Of a DNA stretch of 64,000 nucleotides, positions 7,858 to 16,039 are shown piece after piece. A program made the position numbers and the translations under genes. The stretch spans positions 572,582 through 636,581 of the forward strand of contig NZ_KE386833.1 in assembly GCF_000429025.1 (NCBI RefSeq). The letters are read 5' to 3'. Numbering within the stretch: the stretch's first letter is position 1; every line of letters starts with the position of its first letter. A model generated the notes under the pieces. That model did not search any database and had not been told where the DNA came from. It saw nothing but the letters and a program-made list of their open reading frames with translations. This DNA is from Actinospineispora spinosispora DSM 44797. Its GTDB lineage: Bacteria > Actinomycetota > Actinomycetes > Mycobacteriales > Pseudonocardiaceae.

Positions 7858-8279
7858 GAGCCACCCGATGAGGCATGCGGGCTTTCCGAGGGCGCCGTCT
7901 TCTTTTCCGATTGCTTGGTACTTGTGGTGCCGCTGGTGTTCGAGCCATTCCGTGGTGTGGTTGAAGGCGCACGTAGTGGCGTGGTGGGACGGGTCGATTT
8001 CTCGGCGGCCGCGGCGGGGGCGTGCGCCGGCGCGGCCTGGGTCGGAATGACGGCGGGCGCCGGGGCATTCCCCACCGGCGCGGTCCGGGCGATGTCCGCG
8101 ACGCCGTCGACCGATGCGGGCTGCGCGGCTTCGGCCTTGGGCGGTTGCCCGGAGGCGAGGACCGCGCCGAAGGCCACGGCGAGTGCCGCCGCGCCGGTAG
8201 CGCCGGTCGCGGTGACCAGGGCGACACGGCGGCGCCCACGATCACGCTGACGACGCAAGCTGCGAAGATGTTGGCTCAT
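7854..8279 (-). CDS. Membrane-anchored low-complexity protein, first gene of the redox operon
   Basis: 141 residues. The ATG at 8279 was chosen because CGAGGAG lies 12 bases upstream. The basic start (SLRRQRDRGRRRVA) is followed by one hydrophobic helix (TATGATGAAALAVAFGAVLA), then an Ala/Pro/Ser/Thr-rich tail (AAPAHAPAAAAEKSTRPTT). It has no cysteines and no recognised domain. The TGAT in the helix recalls part of the ApbE flavinylation motif, but the usual aspartate and exposed position are missing. It may anchor or space the redox complex at the membrane. Confidence 0.55.
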   Translation of the reverse strand: MSQHLRSLRRQRDRGRRRVALVTATGATGAAALAVAFGAVLASGQPPKAEAAQPASVDGVADIARTAPVGNAPAPAVIPTQAAPAHAPAAAAEKSTRPTTPLRAPSTTPRNGSNTSGTTSTKQSEKKTAPSESPHASSGGS

Positions 8280-8740
8280 GAGCGTTCTGGCTCCTCGGTT
8301 CGGGGGTTCGGTCCAGCCACGCCCCTCCAGGGGGCGGCTGCGCCTGTCGGCTCGAGCGGTCCGCTGGGGATCGGACCGGGGGAGCACGAGCCGTCGGCGT
8401 GGAGCACGACGGAATCTAGGCACCGGTCCGTGCCGAGGGCGCGAACATGAGAGTGCGGGTTACGCGCGATCGGCGACAGGTGGCCCAATCGCGTCGACGA
8501 ACGCAGGGTTGCTCCACTCGCCGGGACCGCTACACCGTTCGGAGCCGTACCCTGCTCAGGTGACCGGAATTGGCCGACATCCAGCGCAACGAGCAGCTGT
8601 CGAACGAAGGGTTCGCCGCGTGCCCTCGGTGCATACAAGTACCGCGAGTACGGGTAACTGATTAGGCTGTCAACTGTCGGCAATGCCAGTGACGATTTTC
8701 TCCGAGTGTTCGGCAAGCGGGAGTGAGTGAAATAGGGGAC
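8280..8740. other. Intergenic region between divergent genes, no gene seen
   Basis: It separates the minus-strand redox operon from the plus-strand ParA-like gene. Long frames exist on both strands but have no recognisable protein, signal or start. It presumably carries both promoters; ATTAGGCT near 8661-8668 could contribute a -10 element, but no pair of hexamers is convincing. Confidence 0.4.
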
Positions 8741-10129
8741 ATGTCCGTACATCAGTGCGCCTTGCCCGGGTGCGAGGTGATGATCGATCAGGTGCCTGGC
8801 AAGCCGGCGCGCAAGTACTGCAGCGCCGCGCACCGAGCGGCCGGGCGGCGGCTGCGCGGTGGTCAGGAGGACGACGGCATGGATGCCGAGTTCGAGCCGA
8901 TACCGATCCAGCTCCCACAGACCCAGGAAGCCCAGCCCGCCGCCGCTCAGGGCAACGGCAGCCGTGTCTCCGTCGGTGCGCCCGCGCGTCAGGCATCGCC
9001 GTCGGACATGCCTGAGAGACCGGCTCCGTCCCCGTCCGGCACCGGCGGGCAGCAGGCCGTTCGGCGGCCGGCGCCACGGCCACAGTCGGGACCGGGTGGC
9101 GGCGGGGCCGCCAACCCCCCTCTGGATCCGGGGTATGGACCTACCGGCGGCCAGGGCGATCCCTTCGATCACGCACCGGCGGGACCCGCCCGCCCCTCGC
9201 AGCACGGAGCTCCCATGTCGGGAAATTCGCCGTTGACCGACGACATGATCGTCCGGCCGAGGGCGCAGCGGCCGACGATGGGATGGCGCAAGGCCGTCTA
9301 CTCGGCTTCCGGTGGCCGGTTGAACCCGGGCGTCAGCGAGGCGGAGGCGGCGCGCAACGTCCTGCTGCGGCGTGTGCGCAGGCACCTGCCCGGTGCGCAC
9401 CAGATCGCGGTGAGCTCGCTCAAGGGTGGTGTCGGTAAGACCACCGTGTCCGCTGTGCTCGGGCTGACGTTGGCCGAGCATCGCGGTGACCGGGTCGTCG
9501 CGCTGGACGCCAACCCGGACGCGGGAACTCTCGCGGACCGGTTGACCGGCGAGGTCGGTGTGACCGTCCGCCAGATGCTGGACAACATCGACAGCATCGA
9601 CTCGCTGACCGCGGTCTCGCACTTCACGAGCCTCGCCGGTCGTCTGCAGGTGCTCGCCTCCGAGCAGGACCCGGCGATGAGCGAGGCGTTCAACCGGGGC
9701 GAGTACGAGCAGATCTGTGCCGTCCTTGCGCGGTTCTACAACATCATCATCACCGACTCGGGCACGGGACTGGTGCACTCCGCGATGGAGGGCACCCTGG
9801 CGCTGGCCGACTCGCTGGTGGTGGTCGGAGCCCCGACGGTGGACGGCGCGTCCCGTGCGTCGAAGACGCTGGACTGGCTCGTCGCGCACGGCTACGCCGA
9901 ACAGGTCGCCGACGCCGTCGTGGTCCTGTGCTGCGACCGGGTCAGCCCGGAGATCGACAGGGAGCGGGTCCGGGCGCACTTCCTCGGCCGCTGCCGCGCG
10001 GTGGTGGAGATCCCGTTCGACCCGCACCTGGCGACGGGTGGCCGCCTGGACCTCGGCGCGATGCGCGACGAGACCCAGATGGCCTTCCTGGAGCTGGGCG
10101 CCCTGATCGCGGACGAGTTCTCGGCCTGA
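8741..10129 (+). CDS. MinD/ParA-like ATPase with N-terminal zinc-ribbon-like segment
   Basis: About 462 residues. The N-terminus has HQCALPGCEVM...RKYCSAAHR (two Cys, then Cys and His), a probable zinc knuckle. Residues 45-190 are a Pro/Gly-rich linker. The ATPase follows with the deviant Walker A SLKGGVGKTTVSAV, VVALDANPDAGTL (Walker A' / switch), and IIITDSGTGLVHSAM (Walker B region). Proteins of this shape position cargo or assist type VII secretion (EspI-like) in actinobacteria. No secretion genes are adjacent. GTG at 8723 is an alternative start; neither has a well-spaced ribosome-binding site. A bidirectional hairpin follows. Confidence 0.75.
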   Translation: MSVHQCALPGCEVMIDQVPGKPARKYCSAAHRAAGRRLRGGQEDDGMDAEFEPIPIQLPQTQEAQPAAAQGNGSRVSVGAPARQASPSDMPERPAPSPSGTGGQQAVRRPAPRPQSGPGGGGAANPPLDPGYGPTGGQGDPFDHAPAGPARPSQHGAPMSGNSPLTDDMIVRPRAQRPTMGWRKAVYSASGGRLNPGVSEAEAARNVLLRRVRRHLPGAHQIAVSSLKGGVGKTTVSAVLGLTLAEHRGDRVVALDANPDAGTLADRLTGEVGVTVRQMLDNIDSIDSLTAVSHFTSLAGRLQVLASEQDPAMSEAFNRGEYEQICAVLARFYNIIITDSGTGLVHSAMEGTLALADSLVVVGAPTVDGASRASKTLDWLVAHGYAEQVADAVVVLCCDRVSPEIDRERVRAHFLGRCRAVVEIPFDPHLATGGRLDLGAMRDETQMAFLELGALIADEFSA

Positions 10130-10136
10130 GCATGGG

Positions 10137-10171
10137 CCCGGTGACTCTTCGCGGCCCGAAGAGTCACCGGG
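10137..10171. terminator. Bidirectional hairpin between convergent genes
   Basis: Perfect 15-bp stem: CCCGGTGACTCTTCG (10137-10151) pairs with 10157-10171 across a 5-base loop. It lies 7 bases after the ParA-like gene and 11 bases before the end of the SGNH gene, so it can terminate both. Confidence 0.8.
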
Positions 10172-10182
10172 TCGCCGCGTGC

Positions 10183-11223
10183 TCAGGGGATCGGCAGCGG
10201 GACAGCGGGGGCCTGGAGGGTCAGTCGTCCTGAGACGCACTGGGCCTGGGGCGCGGCGCTGCGGACGAACTGGCTGACGCAGCCTGCCAGCTGGGCGTGG
10301 CCCTGGGCGTTCGGGTGGTAGGACTCCTGGGCCACGTGGCCGAGCGCCGCGAAACCCTCTTTGATGAACGCCTTCGTGTTGACCGTGAGCCGCCGCTGCC
10401 ATTCCGGGCCGGCCGCGGTGCACGCCTCGTGGCCCTCGGTCGCCCTGGAGAGGTCCAGGAACCTGGCGCCGACGCGGTCGGCAACCTCGTGCAGTGCCGA
10501 GGACAGCTGGGGCACCGCGACTGTGCGGCCCCACTGGGCGTCCTCCTTGCGGTACGGGCAGCCGACGAACCCGTGGCTGCGCCCCATCCGTTCGGTCACC
10601 GGGGACGGGTAGGAACCCAGCACCAGCACGTAGTCCTGGTCCTGGTAGCCGGCCTGCCGCATCGCGGAGCGCACGTCGGTGAGCGCCTTGACGACCTTCG
10701 GTTGCATCGCGGCGAGCCTGCCCGGCCACTCCCGTGCCAGCGCGACCGAACAACCCGGCTTGCTCGGGCTCACGTAGGCGACCACGCAGCTGACCATCGA
10801 GCTGCCGAACCCGGGGTCGTCGTTGGCGCCGAGCTGGGCGACGATCGTGGTGACCCGGTACTTCCTGGCGACGGCGGTCAGTCGCTGCGCCTGTGAGCCC
10901 TCCGTGTAGTGCTCGTCGCCACCGAAACCGACATTCGCCGACGTGGCGCCCGAACAGGCGAGGTTGACCGCCGTCGTAGCGAGACCCGTGCGGTTGATGT
11001 AGGCGTTGGGGGAGCGATGACACCAGTCACCGCCCTCACCCGCTGTGCCCGGCTCGTAGCTCCCGGCGCCCTCGCCGGACGCGGAGCTGTCACCCAGGGC
11101 GACGATCGCGGTGGACGTCGCGGGAGCGGCGGACGCCGTGGATACGCCGATCAAGGGCGCTATCAGGCAGGTCAACGACGTGACGAACACGAGGAGTGAC
11201 ATTCTACCGAGGCGTCGGGCCAT
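10183..11223 (-). CDS. Secreted SGNH/GDSL hydrolase
   Basis: 346 residues with a signal peptide (LLVFVTSLTCLIAPLIGVSTASA, cleavage near ASA-AP). Block I is ALGDSSASGEGAGSY (catalytic Ser in GDSSASGEG), block II has NLACSGATSAN, block III has QLGANDDPGF, and block V is YHPNAQGH with the Asp/His pair replaced by an N-x-x-GH arrangement close to the C-terminus. Six or more cysteines suggest disulfides as in streptomycete GDSL esterases. It probably acts as an extracellular lipase or esterase. It is a monocistronic gene. Confidence 0.85.
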   Translation of the reverse strand: MARRLGRMSLLVFVTSLTCLIAPLIGVSTASAAPATSTAIVALGDSSASGEGAGSYEPGTAGEGGDWCHRSPNAYINRTGLATTAVNLACSGATSANVGFGGDEHYTEGSQAQRLTAVARKYRVTTIVAQLGANDDPGFGSSMVSCVVAYVSPSKPGCSVALAREWPGRLAAMQPKVVKALTDVRSAMRQAGYQDQDYVLVLGSYPSPVTERMGRSHGFVGCPYRKEDAQWGRTVAVPQLSSALHEVADRVGARFLDLSRATEGHEACTAAGPEWQRRLTVNTKAFIKEGFAALGHVAQESYHPNAQGHAQLAGCVSQFVRSAAPQAQCVSGRLTLQAPAVPLPIP

Positions 11224-11391
11224 TCGATCACCGTAATCAGTGAGGCGGCTGTGAGTGAGCGCTCGAACGGGTAGATCTCGGGGTCGAACCCTGAGTGATG
11301 TCCGGGAAGACCACGAGTTCAGCTGGGCCGGAAAACGGGCAGTCTGAGAACTGGAGCGACGCAGCGCGCGTCGCCGACGAAGGAGGAACTC

Positions 11392-11580
11392 GTGAGCTCC
11401 ACGCTCAGCCGCCCACAGAGCGGGAAGGTCATCGCCGGAGTGTGCGCCGGCCTCGCCGACCGGTTCGGGATGAGCCCGTTCATGGTTCGGCTGCTGTTCC
11501 TGTTGTCCTGCCTGCTGCCCGGCCCGCAGTTCGTGATCTACCTGATCCTGTGGGTGATGATGCCGAAGCGCGCCTACTGA
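11392..11580 (+). CDS. PspC domain small membrane protein
   Basis: 62 residues, GTG start with a strong GAAGGAGGA upstream. SGKVIAGVCAGLADRFGMSP is the PspC signature, followed by the hydrophobic helix VRLLFLLSCLLPGPQFVIYLILWVMMP. PspC-domain proteins take part in phage-shock/envelope-stress responses; the short stand-alone form is common in actinobacteria and its exact role is unknown. It is followed 50 bases later by lnt. Confidence 0.85.
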   Translation: MSSTLSRPQSGKVIAGVCAGLADRFGMSPFMVRLLFLLSCLLPGPQFVIYLILWVMMPKRAY

Positions 11581-11630
11581 TCGGACCGGGTGACCGGTGC
11601 TGACCCAGCACCGGACACTATCCTGACCGG

Positions 11631-13241
11631 GTGACCGCCACCCCGACCGCCGACCGGGTGACGACGCGTCGACAGTGGCCGGGGTGGCTCGCGGCCGGTC
11701 GAGTGCTCGCCGCGCCTGTCGGTGGCGTCCTGCTCTACCTCGCGTGTGCGCCCCGGACCCTGTGGTGGCTCGCGCCGCTGGGGCTTGCGCTGTTCGCCCT
11801 TGCGCTCAGGGACCGCCGGTGGCGGGCCGGGCTCGGGATCGGGTTCCTGTTCGGGCTCGGCTACTTCGTGCCGTTGCTGCCATGGATCGGGATCTACGTC
11901 GGCCCGGTGCCCTGGCTCGCACTGGCCGGGTTGGAAGCCCTTCTGCTCGGGCTCGGCGCCGCACTCATCGCCCAGGTCGACAAGCTCCCGTGGCGGCCGG
12001 TCTGGGCGGCCGCGCTGTGGGTCGCGACCGAGGCGTTCACCTCGCGCGTCCCCTGGGGCGGATTCTCCTGGGGCAAGGTCGCCTACTCCCAGGCCGACGG
12101 GCCGTTCGTCTGGCTGGCGTCGATCGGCGGCACGCCACTGGTGTCCTTCGCCGTGGTGCTCGTCGGGTTCGGTCTTGCCGAGCTGGCGGGTCTGGTCCCC
12201 TCCTTGAGGCTGCCGGGCAGGGCATGGCCGGTCGGTGCCGTGTGCGTCGTCGTCCCCCTGCTACTCGCCCTGCTGGCCGACGCGGTGCCGATCGGGCTCA
12301 CCGAGGCCGGACCCCAGAAGACGGTGACCGTCGCCGCGGTGCAGGGCAACGTGCCTCGCCTCGGACTCGACTTCAACGCGCAGCGCCGAGCGGTGCTCGA
12401 CTACCACATCCGGCGGACCCTGCAGCTGGCCGACGACGTCGACGCCCACCGCGTACCGCGTCCCGACCTGGTGATCTGGCCGGAGAACTCCTCCGACATC
12501 GACCCGCTGCGCAACTCCGACGCCTACACCGAGATCAGCAACGCGGTGAACCGGATCGGCGTCCCGCTGCTGGTCGGCACGGTGCTGGTGCAGCCAGACG
12601 GCCAGCACACGACCAACTCGTCCCTGGTCTGGCAGCCGGGGGTCGGACCGGTGCAACGCAACGACAAGCGGCGGGTCCAGCCATTCGGCGAGTACCTCCC
12701 GTGGCGCGGCTTCTTCCGGCTGTTCTCCTCCTACGCCGACCGCGCCGGCTTCTTCGTGCCCGGCACCGGGACGGGTGTCGTGCGGATGGCGGGAGTGTCG
12801 GTCGGCGTGGCGATCTGCTGGGAGATCGCCTTCGACGACCTGGTGAACGACAGCGTCCGCAACGGCGCCCAGATCCTGGCCGTGCCGTCGAACAACGCCA
12901 CGTTCGGCAAGTCCGAGATGACCTTCCAGCAGCTGTCGATGTCCCGGTTGCGCGCCGTCGAACATGACCGAGTGGTGGTGGTCGCGGCGACGACGGGGGA
13001 GAGTGCGATCATTGCTCCGAACGGTGCACTGCTCGCCACCACACCGCTGTTCACACCGGCGGCACTGGTCGAGCGGGTTCCACTGCGCACGACCACTACC
13101 CTGGCCACCCGATGGGGAGAGTCGCCCGAATGGGCGCTCACCGTACTAGGTCTGGCAGCGCTGGGGTTTGCGCTGCGCGGCAGGCGCCGCCGACGGACCA
13201 ACGATGCGACGAACGACAGTCGAGAGGACGAGAATGGCTGA
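11631..13241 (+). CDS. lnt: Apolipoprotein N-acyltransferase
   Basis: 536 residues, GTG start. About seven N-terminal helices (for example PVGGVLLYLACAPRTLWWLAPLG) precede a C-N hydrolase domain with the catalytic triad visible: Glu in DLVIWPENSSDID, Lys in RNDKRRVQPFGEYLPW, and Cys in GVAICWEIAFDD. It adds the third acyl chain to the N-terminal cysteine of lipoproteins at the membrane. The stop codon overlaps the start of the Ppm gene by 8 bases. In Mycobacterium tuberculosis the two domains are fused in one polypeptide (Ppm1); here they are separate but translationally coupled. Confidence 0.92.
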   Translation: MTATPTADRVTTRRQWPGWLAAGRVLAAPVGGVLLYLACAPRTLWWLAPLGLALFALALRDRRWRAGLGIGFLFGLGYFVPLLPWIGIYVGPVPWLALAGLEALLLGLGAALIAQVDKLPWRPVWAAALWVATEAFTSRVPWGGFSWGKVAYSQADGPFVWLASIGGTPLVSFAVVLVGFGLAELAGLVPSLRLPGRAWPVGAVCVVVPLLLALLADAVPIGLTEAGPQKTVTVAAVQGNVPRLGLDFNAQRRAVLDYHIRRTLQLADDVDAHRVPRPDLVIWPENSSDIDPLRNSDAYTEISNAVNRIGVPLLVGTVLVQPDGQHTTNSSLVWQPGVGPVQRNDKRRVQPFGEYLPWRGFFRLFSSYADRAGFFVPGTGTGVVRMAGVSVGVAICWEIAFDDLVNDSVRNGAQILAVPSNNATFGKSEMTFQQLSMSRLRAVEHDRVVVVAATTGESAIIAPNGALLATTPLFTPAALVERVPLRTTTTLATRWGESPEWALTVLGLAALGFALRGRRRRRTNDATNDSREDENG

Positions 13242-14010
13242 CCGGCCCTCAGCGGACCGTAACGAGTCGATGCTGGTAGTCATCCCGACCTACAACGAGA
13301 AGGACAACCTGCTGCCGATCGTGCGGCGGTTGCACGCCGCCGTGCCGGCCACGGATGTGCTCGTCGTGGATGACGGCAGCCCGGACGGGACGGGTGAGAT
13401 CGCGGACGGCCTCGCCGCCGAGGACTCCCGGGTGAAGGTCATGCACCGGCAGGGCAAGGGTGGCCTCGGTGCCGCCTACCTGGCGGGTTTCGCCTGGGCG
13501 CTGGACCGCGACTACCAGGTCATCGTGCAGATGGACGCCGACGGCTCGCACCCGCCGGAGACGCTGCCCGCGATGCTGGACCGCCTCGCGGACGCCGACC
13601 TGGTCATCGGGTCACGTTATGTGCCCGGCGGATCCGTGGTGAACTGGCCGAAGCACCGGGAGTTCCTGTCCCGGGGCGGGAACCTGTACTCGCGCCTGGC
13701 GCTGGGTGTGGGTATCCGGGACATCACCGCCGGCTATCGGGTGTTCCGCCGCACGGTGCTCAGCGAACTCGCGTTGGACGAGGTCCAGTCGCAGGGCTAC
13801 TGCTTCCAGATCGACATGGCGTGGCGCACGGTGCGCGACGGCTTCCGGGTCGCCGAGGTCGCGATCACGTTTACCGAACGGGAACGCGGCGACTCGAAGA
13901 TGAACGGGTCCATCGTGCGTGAGGCCCTCTGGCAGGTCGCCATGTGGGGTGTCCGCAGCAGGCTCGGAATCGGCTCCGACGGCAGGCCGAAGGACACCGT
14001 CTCCGCCTGA
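13234..14010 (+). CDS. ppm: Polyprenol monophosphomannose synthase (GT2)
   Basis: 258 residues; ATG at 13234 preceded by GAGAGGACG. GT-A fold motifs: VVIPTYNEKDNLLPIV, VLVVDDGSPDGTGEIAD, QMDADGSHPPE (DxD metal site) and GYRVFRRTVL. It transfers mannose from GDP-mannose to polyprenyl phosphate, the donor for lipomannan, lipoarabinomannan and protein O-mannosylation. O-mannosylated lipoproteins explain the pairing with Lnt. The coupling to lnt by an 8-base overlap is direct in the sequence. Confidence 0.92.
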   Translation: MADRPSADRNESMLVVIPTYNEKDNLLPIVRRLHAAVPATDVLVVDDGSPDGTGEIADGLAAEDSRVKVMHRQGKGGLGAAYLAGFAWALDRDYQVIVQMDADGSHPPETLPAMLDRLADADLVIGSRYVPGGSVVNWPKHREFLSRGGNLYSRLALGVGIRDITAGYRVFRRTVLSELALDEVQSQGYCFQIDMAWRTVRDGFRVAEVAITFTERERGDSKMNGSIVREALWQVAMWGVRSRLGIGSDGRPKDTVSA

Positions 14011-14021
14011 CCCACACAGCA

Positions 14022-14056
14022 CTGTGGGCCTGGTCCGAGATGGACCAGGCCCACAG
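14022..14056. terminator. Hairpin between ppm and rbpA
   Basis: A perfect 15-bp stem CTGTGGGCCTGGTCC (14022-14036) pairs with 14042-14056 over a 5-base loop. It lies 12 bases after the ppm stop and 46 bases before the convergent rbpA end. Confidence 0.8.
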
Positions 14057-14101
14057 GGTGGTTGCGCGCGTCAGTTCGTGCCGGTAGTTCGCCGGGTGGC
14101 G

Positions 14102-14446
14102 TCAGGCGCTCTTGGTACGACGTCCACGCAGTTCTTCGAGACGCTCAGCGAGGAGCTCGTCGAGCTCGGCCAGCGACCGGCGCTCCAGGAGCATGTCCCA
14201 GTGGGTGCGCGGCGGCTTGACCTTCTTCGACTCCGGCTCGACGCCGTCGATCAGCTTGGAGACGTTGCCGTGAAGGCGACACTCCCAGGTCATCGGAGGT
14301 TCTGCGTCGTCGGAGAAAGGTACGTCGAAGTCGTGGCCCTTCGGGCAGGCGTACTGGACCGACCGGCGCGGCGCGAGGTCGTGATTGCGGTCGGTCTCGT
14401 AGCTGACAGCCCCGAGCCGGCTGCCTCGCAGCACACGGTCCGCCAT
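14102..14446 (-). CDS. rbpA: RNA polymerase-binding protein RbpA
   Basis: 114 residues. MADRVLRGSRLGAVSYETDR is the diagnostic N-terminal tail; then come the RbpA core with YACPKGHDF...WECRLHG (zinc-type cysteines C34 and C56 with histidines) and the sigma-interaction domain PPRTHWDMLLERRSLAELDELL. RbpA binds RNA polymerase and group I/II sigma factors and stabilises open complexes. It is restricted to actinobacteria, which supports the taxonomic call. A SigR/SigH-like promoter lies upstream (see 14507-14533). Confidence 0.95.
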   Translation of the reverse strand: MADRVLRGSRLGAVSYETDRNHDLAPRRSVQYACPKGHDFDVPFSDDAEPPMTWECRLHGNVSKLIDGVEPESKKVKPPRTHWDMLLERRSLAELDELLAERLEELRGRRTKSA

Positions 14447-14506
14447 GATGTAGTCCTTTCACCTCGTGGCCCGGAGGAGGGATCCCGGGCTCGCAGCACC
14501 TCGTGT

Positions 14507-14533
14507 AACGTCGCCTCTAGCGAATACGTTCCC
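14507..14533 (-). promoter_or_regulatory. SigR/SigH-type promoter of rbpA
   Basis: Read on the minus strand: GGGAAC (14533-14528), 18 bases, then GTT (14509-14507). This matches the oxidative/thiol-stress consensus GGGAAY-N18-GTT of SigR (Streptomyces) and SigH (Mycobacterium). It gives a 5' leader of roughly 55 bases to the rbpA ATG. rbpA is a known SigR-controlled gene in Streptomyces coelicolor. Confidence 0.7.
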
Positions 14534-14686
14534 TCTCCGGCACGTCGGTCGACGTGGCGTCGATGACGCTTGAGCCAATCGCGTGCCGTCCCTGAGTGTC
14601 CCCTACATGTCGGGATTGCAATCACTTTTGTGACGGGGTAGCCATATGTGAGCCGCGTCACACCTGAAGTTACATCCTGGCAAACA

Positions 14687-16039
14687 CTAGACGAGTCGAG
14701 GCTCCGGGTTGCCCGCCGCACGGATACCACGACGAACCGGCACCAGTGTGGTTACCCCGAACCCGATCATCAGAAACATCACGAGCGAAAGAATCGCCGG
14801 ACGGTACGACCCGGTGGCCTCGGCGACGAGGGAGAAGACCAGCGGACCCAGTGACGAGGTGCCGCGTTCGCCGAGCGTGTAGAGCGCGAAGTACGCCGCC
14901 TGACTGCCCTTGGGCACCAGCTGGCTGTACATCGATCGGGACAGGGCGGGCGTTCCTCCGACGACCAGGCCGATGCCCAGTGCCAGCGCATAGAACTGCA
15001 GTCGTTGGCCCGGCTGGACGAAGTAGGCCGCCGCGATCACGACCACCCACACCGCGAGGCTGATCAGGATCGTGCGTTTTGCGCCGATCCGACCGGCCAG
15101 CCAGCCGTGGGCCAGCGCTCCACCGAAGGCGACGAACTGCACGATCAGGATCGTCACGGTGAGCACCTCGACGGGCAGCCCGAGCTCCTGGGAGCCGTAG
15201 AGGCTCGCGGTGGTGTTGACCGTGTTGATCCCGTCGATGAAGATCAGGAACCCGACGAGGAACGCGAGGGTGATCGGCAGGCGCCTGGCCTGGGCGACCG
15301 TCCGCGCGAGCTGCCGGAAGCCTTCGGACAGGACCGGACCGTCCGGCGGCGCGGCGACCGGTGCCCGATCCCGCAGCCGGGCGAGCGCGACGACGGTGAA
15401 CGCGGCCCACCAGAGACCACACATGACAAAACACAGCCGGATCGCGTCGGCCTGGCTCAGCCCGAACACGTCGCGGGCCTGGATAAGCGCGATGTTGAGC
15501 GCCAGACACAGCCCACCGCCGAGATAGCCGAACGCCCACCCCTTCGACGAGACCGCGTCGCGTTCGTCAGCGGTCGCGATGTCGGCGAGGAAGGCGTAGT
15601 AGACGACGACCGAGGCGTAGTAGCAGACGTTGGCCAGCGCGAACAGGACCGCGCCGAGCCGCCACGACGTTCCGTGCAGTACCGCCAGGCCGCAGGTCGC
15701 CGCCGCGCCTGCGAACGCGAAGCCGCCGAGCAGCGCGCGCTTGTGTCCGGTCCGGTCCGCGATCGCCGCGGTGACGGGCAGCACGAGCAGCTGGAGAACC
15801 GTCGACGCGGCGAGCAGGAACCCGAACAGCGAGCCGGCCTGTACCGAGAACCCGAACACCGGGACCCCGCACCCGGTCAGTGCGGTCACACAGGGCTGTC
15901 CCATCGACCTGGCGTCCGCGCGCACGATCTCGGTCAGGTACAGCGAGAAGAACACGGCGAGCACGGAGGTCTTGAAGACCGTGTTCGCCCAGTCGTAGAT
16001 GCACCAACCGCGCTGCTCGGCATCCAGTCGGCTCGTCAC
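14687..16039 (-). CDS. MFS permease, Atg22/UMF1-like
   Basis: About 450 residues and 12 predicted membrane helices. The GTG at 16039 overlaps the stop of the upstream GDPD gene (GTGA) and gives the family-typical N-terminus AEQRGWCIYDWANTVFKTSV. Other family features are FYALALGIGLVVGGTPALSR and SLGPLVFSLVAEATGSYRPAI. Members of this family export or recycle small metabolites such as amino acids in eukaryotic vacuoles; bacterial substrates are unknown. Coupling to a glycerophosphodiester phosphodiesterase suggests a link to membrane-lipid breakdown products, but that is inference. Confidence 0.8.
   Translation of the reverse strand: MTSRLDAEQRGWCIYDWANTVFKTSVLAVFFSLYLTEIVRADARSMGQPCVTALTGCGVPVFGFSVQAGSLFGFLLAASTVLQLLVLPVTAAIADRTGHKRALLGGFAFAGAAATCGLAVLHGTSWRLGAVLFALANVCYYASVVVYYAFLADIATADERDAVSSKGWAFGYLGGGLCLALNIALIQARDVFGLSQADAIRLCFVMCGLWWAAFTVVALARLRDRAPVAAPPDGPVLSEGFRQLARTVAQARRLPITLAFLVGFLIFIDGINTVNTTASLYGSQELGLPVEVLTVTILIVQFVAFGGALAHGWLAGRIGAKRTILISLAVWVVVIAAAYFVQPGQRLQFYALALGIGLVVGGTPALSRSMYSQLVPKGSQAAYFALYTLGERGTSSLGPLVFSLVAEATGSYRPAILSLVMFLMIGFGVTTLVPVRRGIRAAGNPEPRLV

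Noticed and set aside
8195..8236. TGAT in the first redox-operon protein as an ApbE flavinylation site
   Set aside because: It lies inside the predicted membrane helix and lacks the upstream acidic residue of the known motif; kept only as a remark.
8276..11023. A 915-codon open frame on the minus strand
   Set aside because: It lies antisense to the ParA-like gene and across the SGNH gene in another frame; its product has no recognisable domain and is a high-GC shadow frame.
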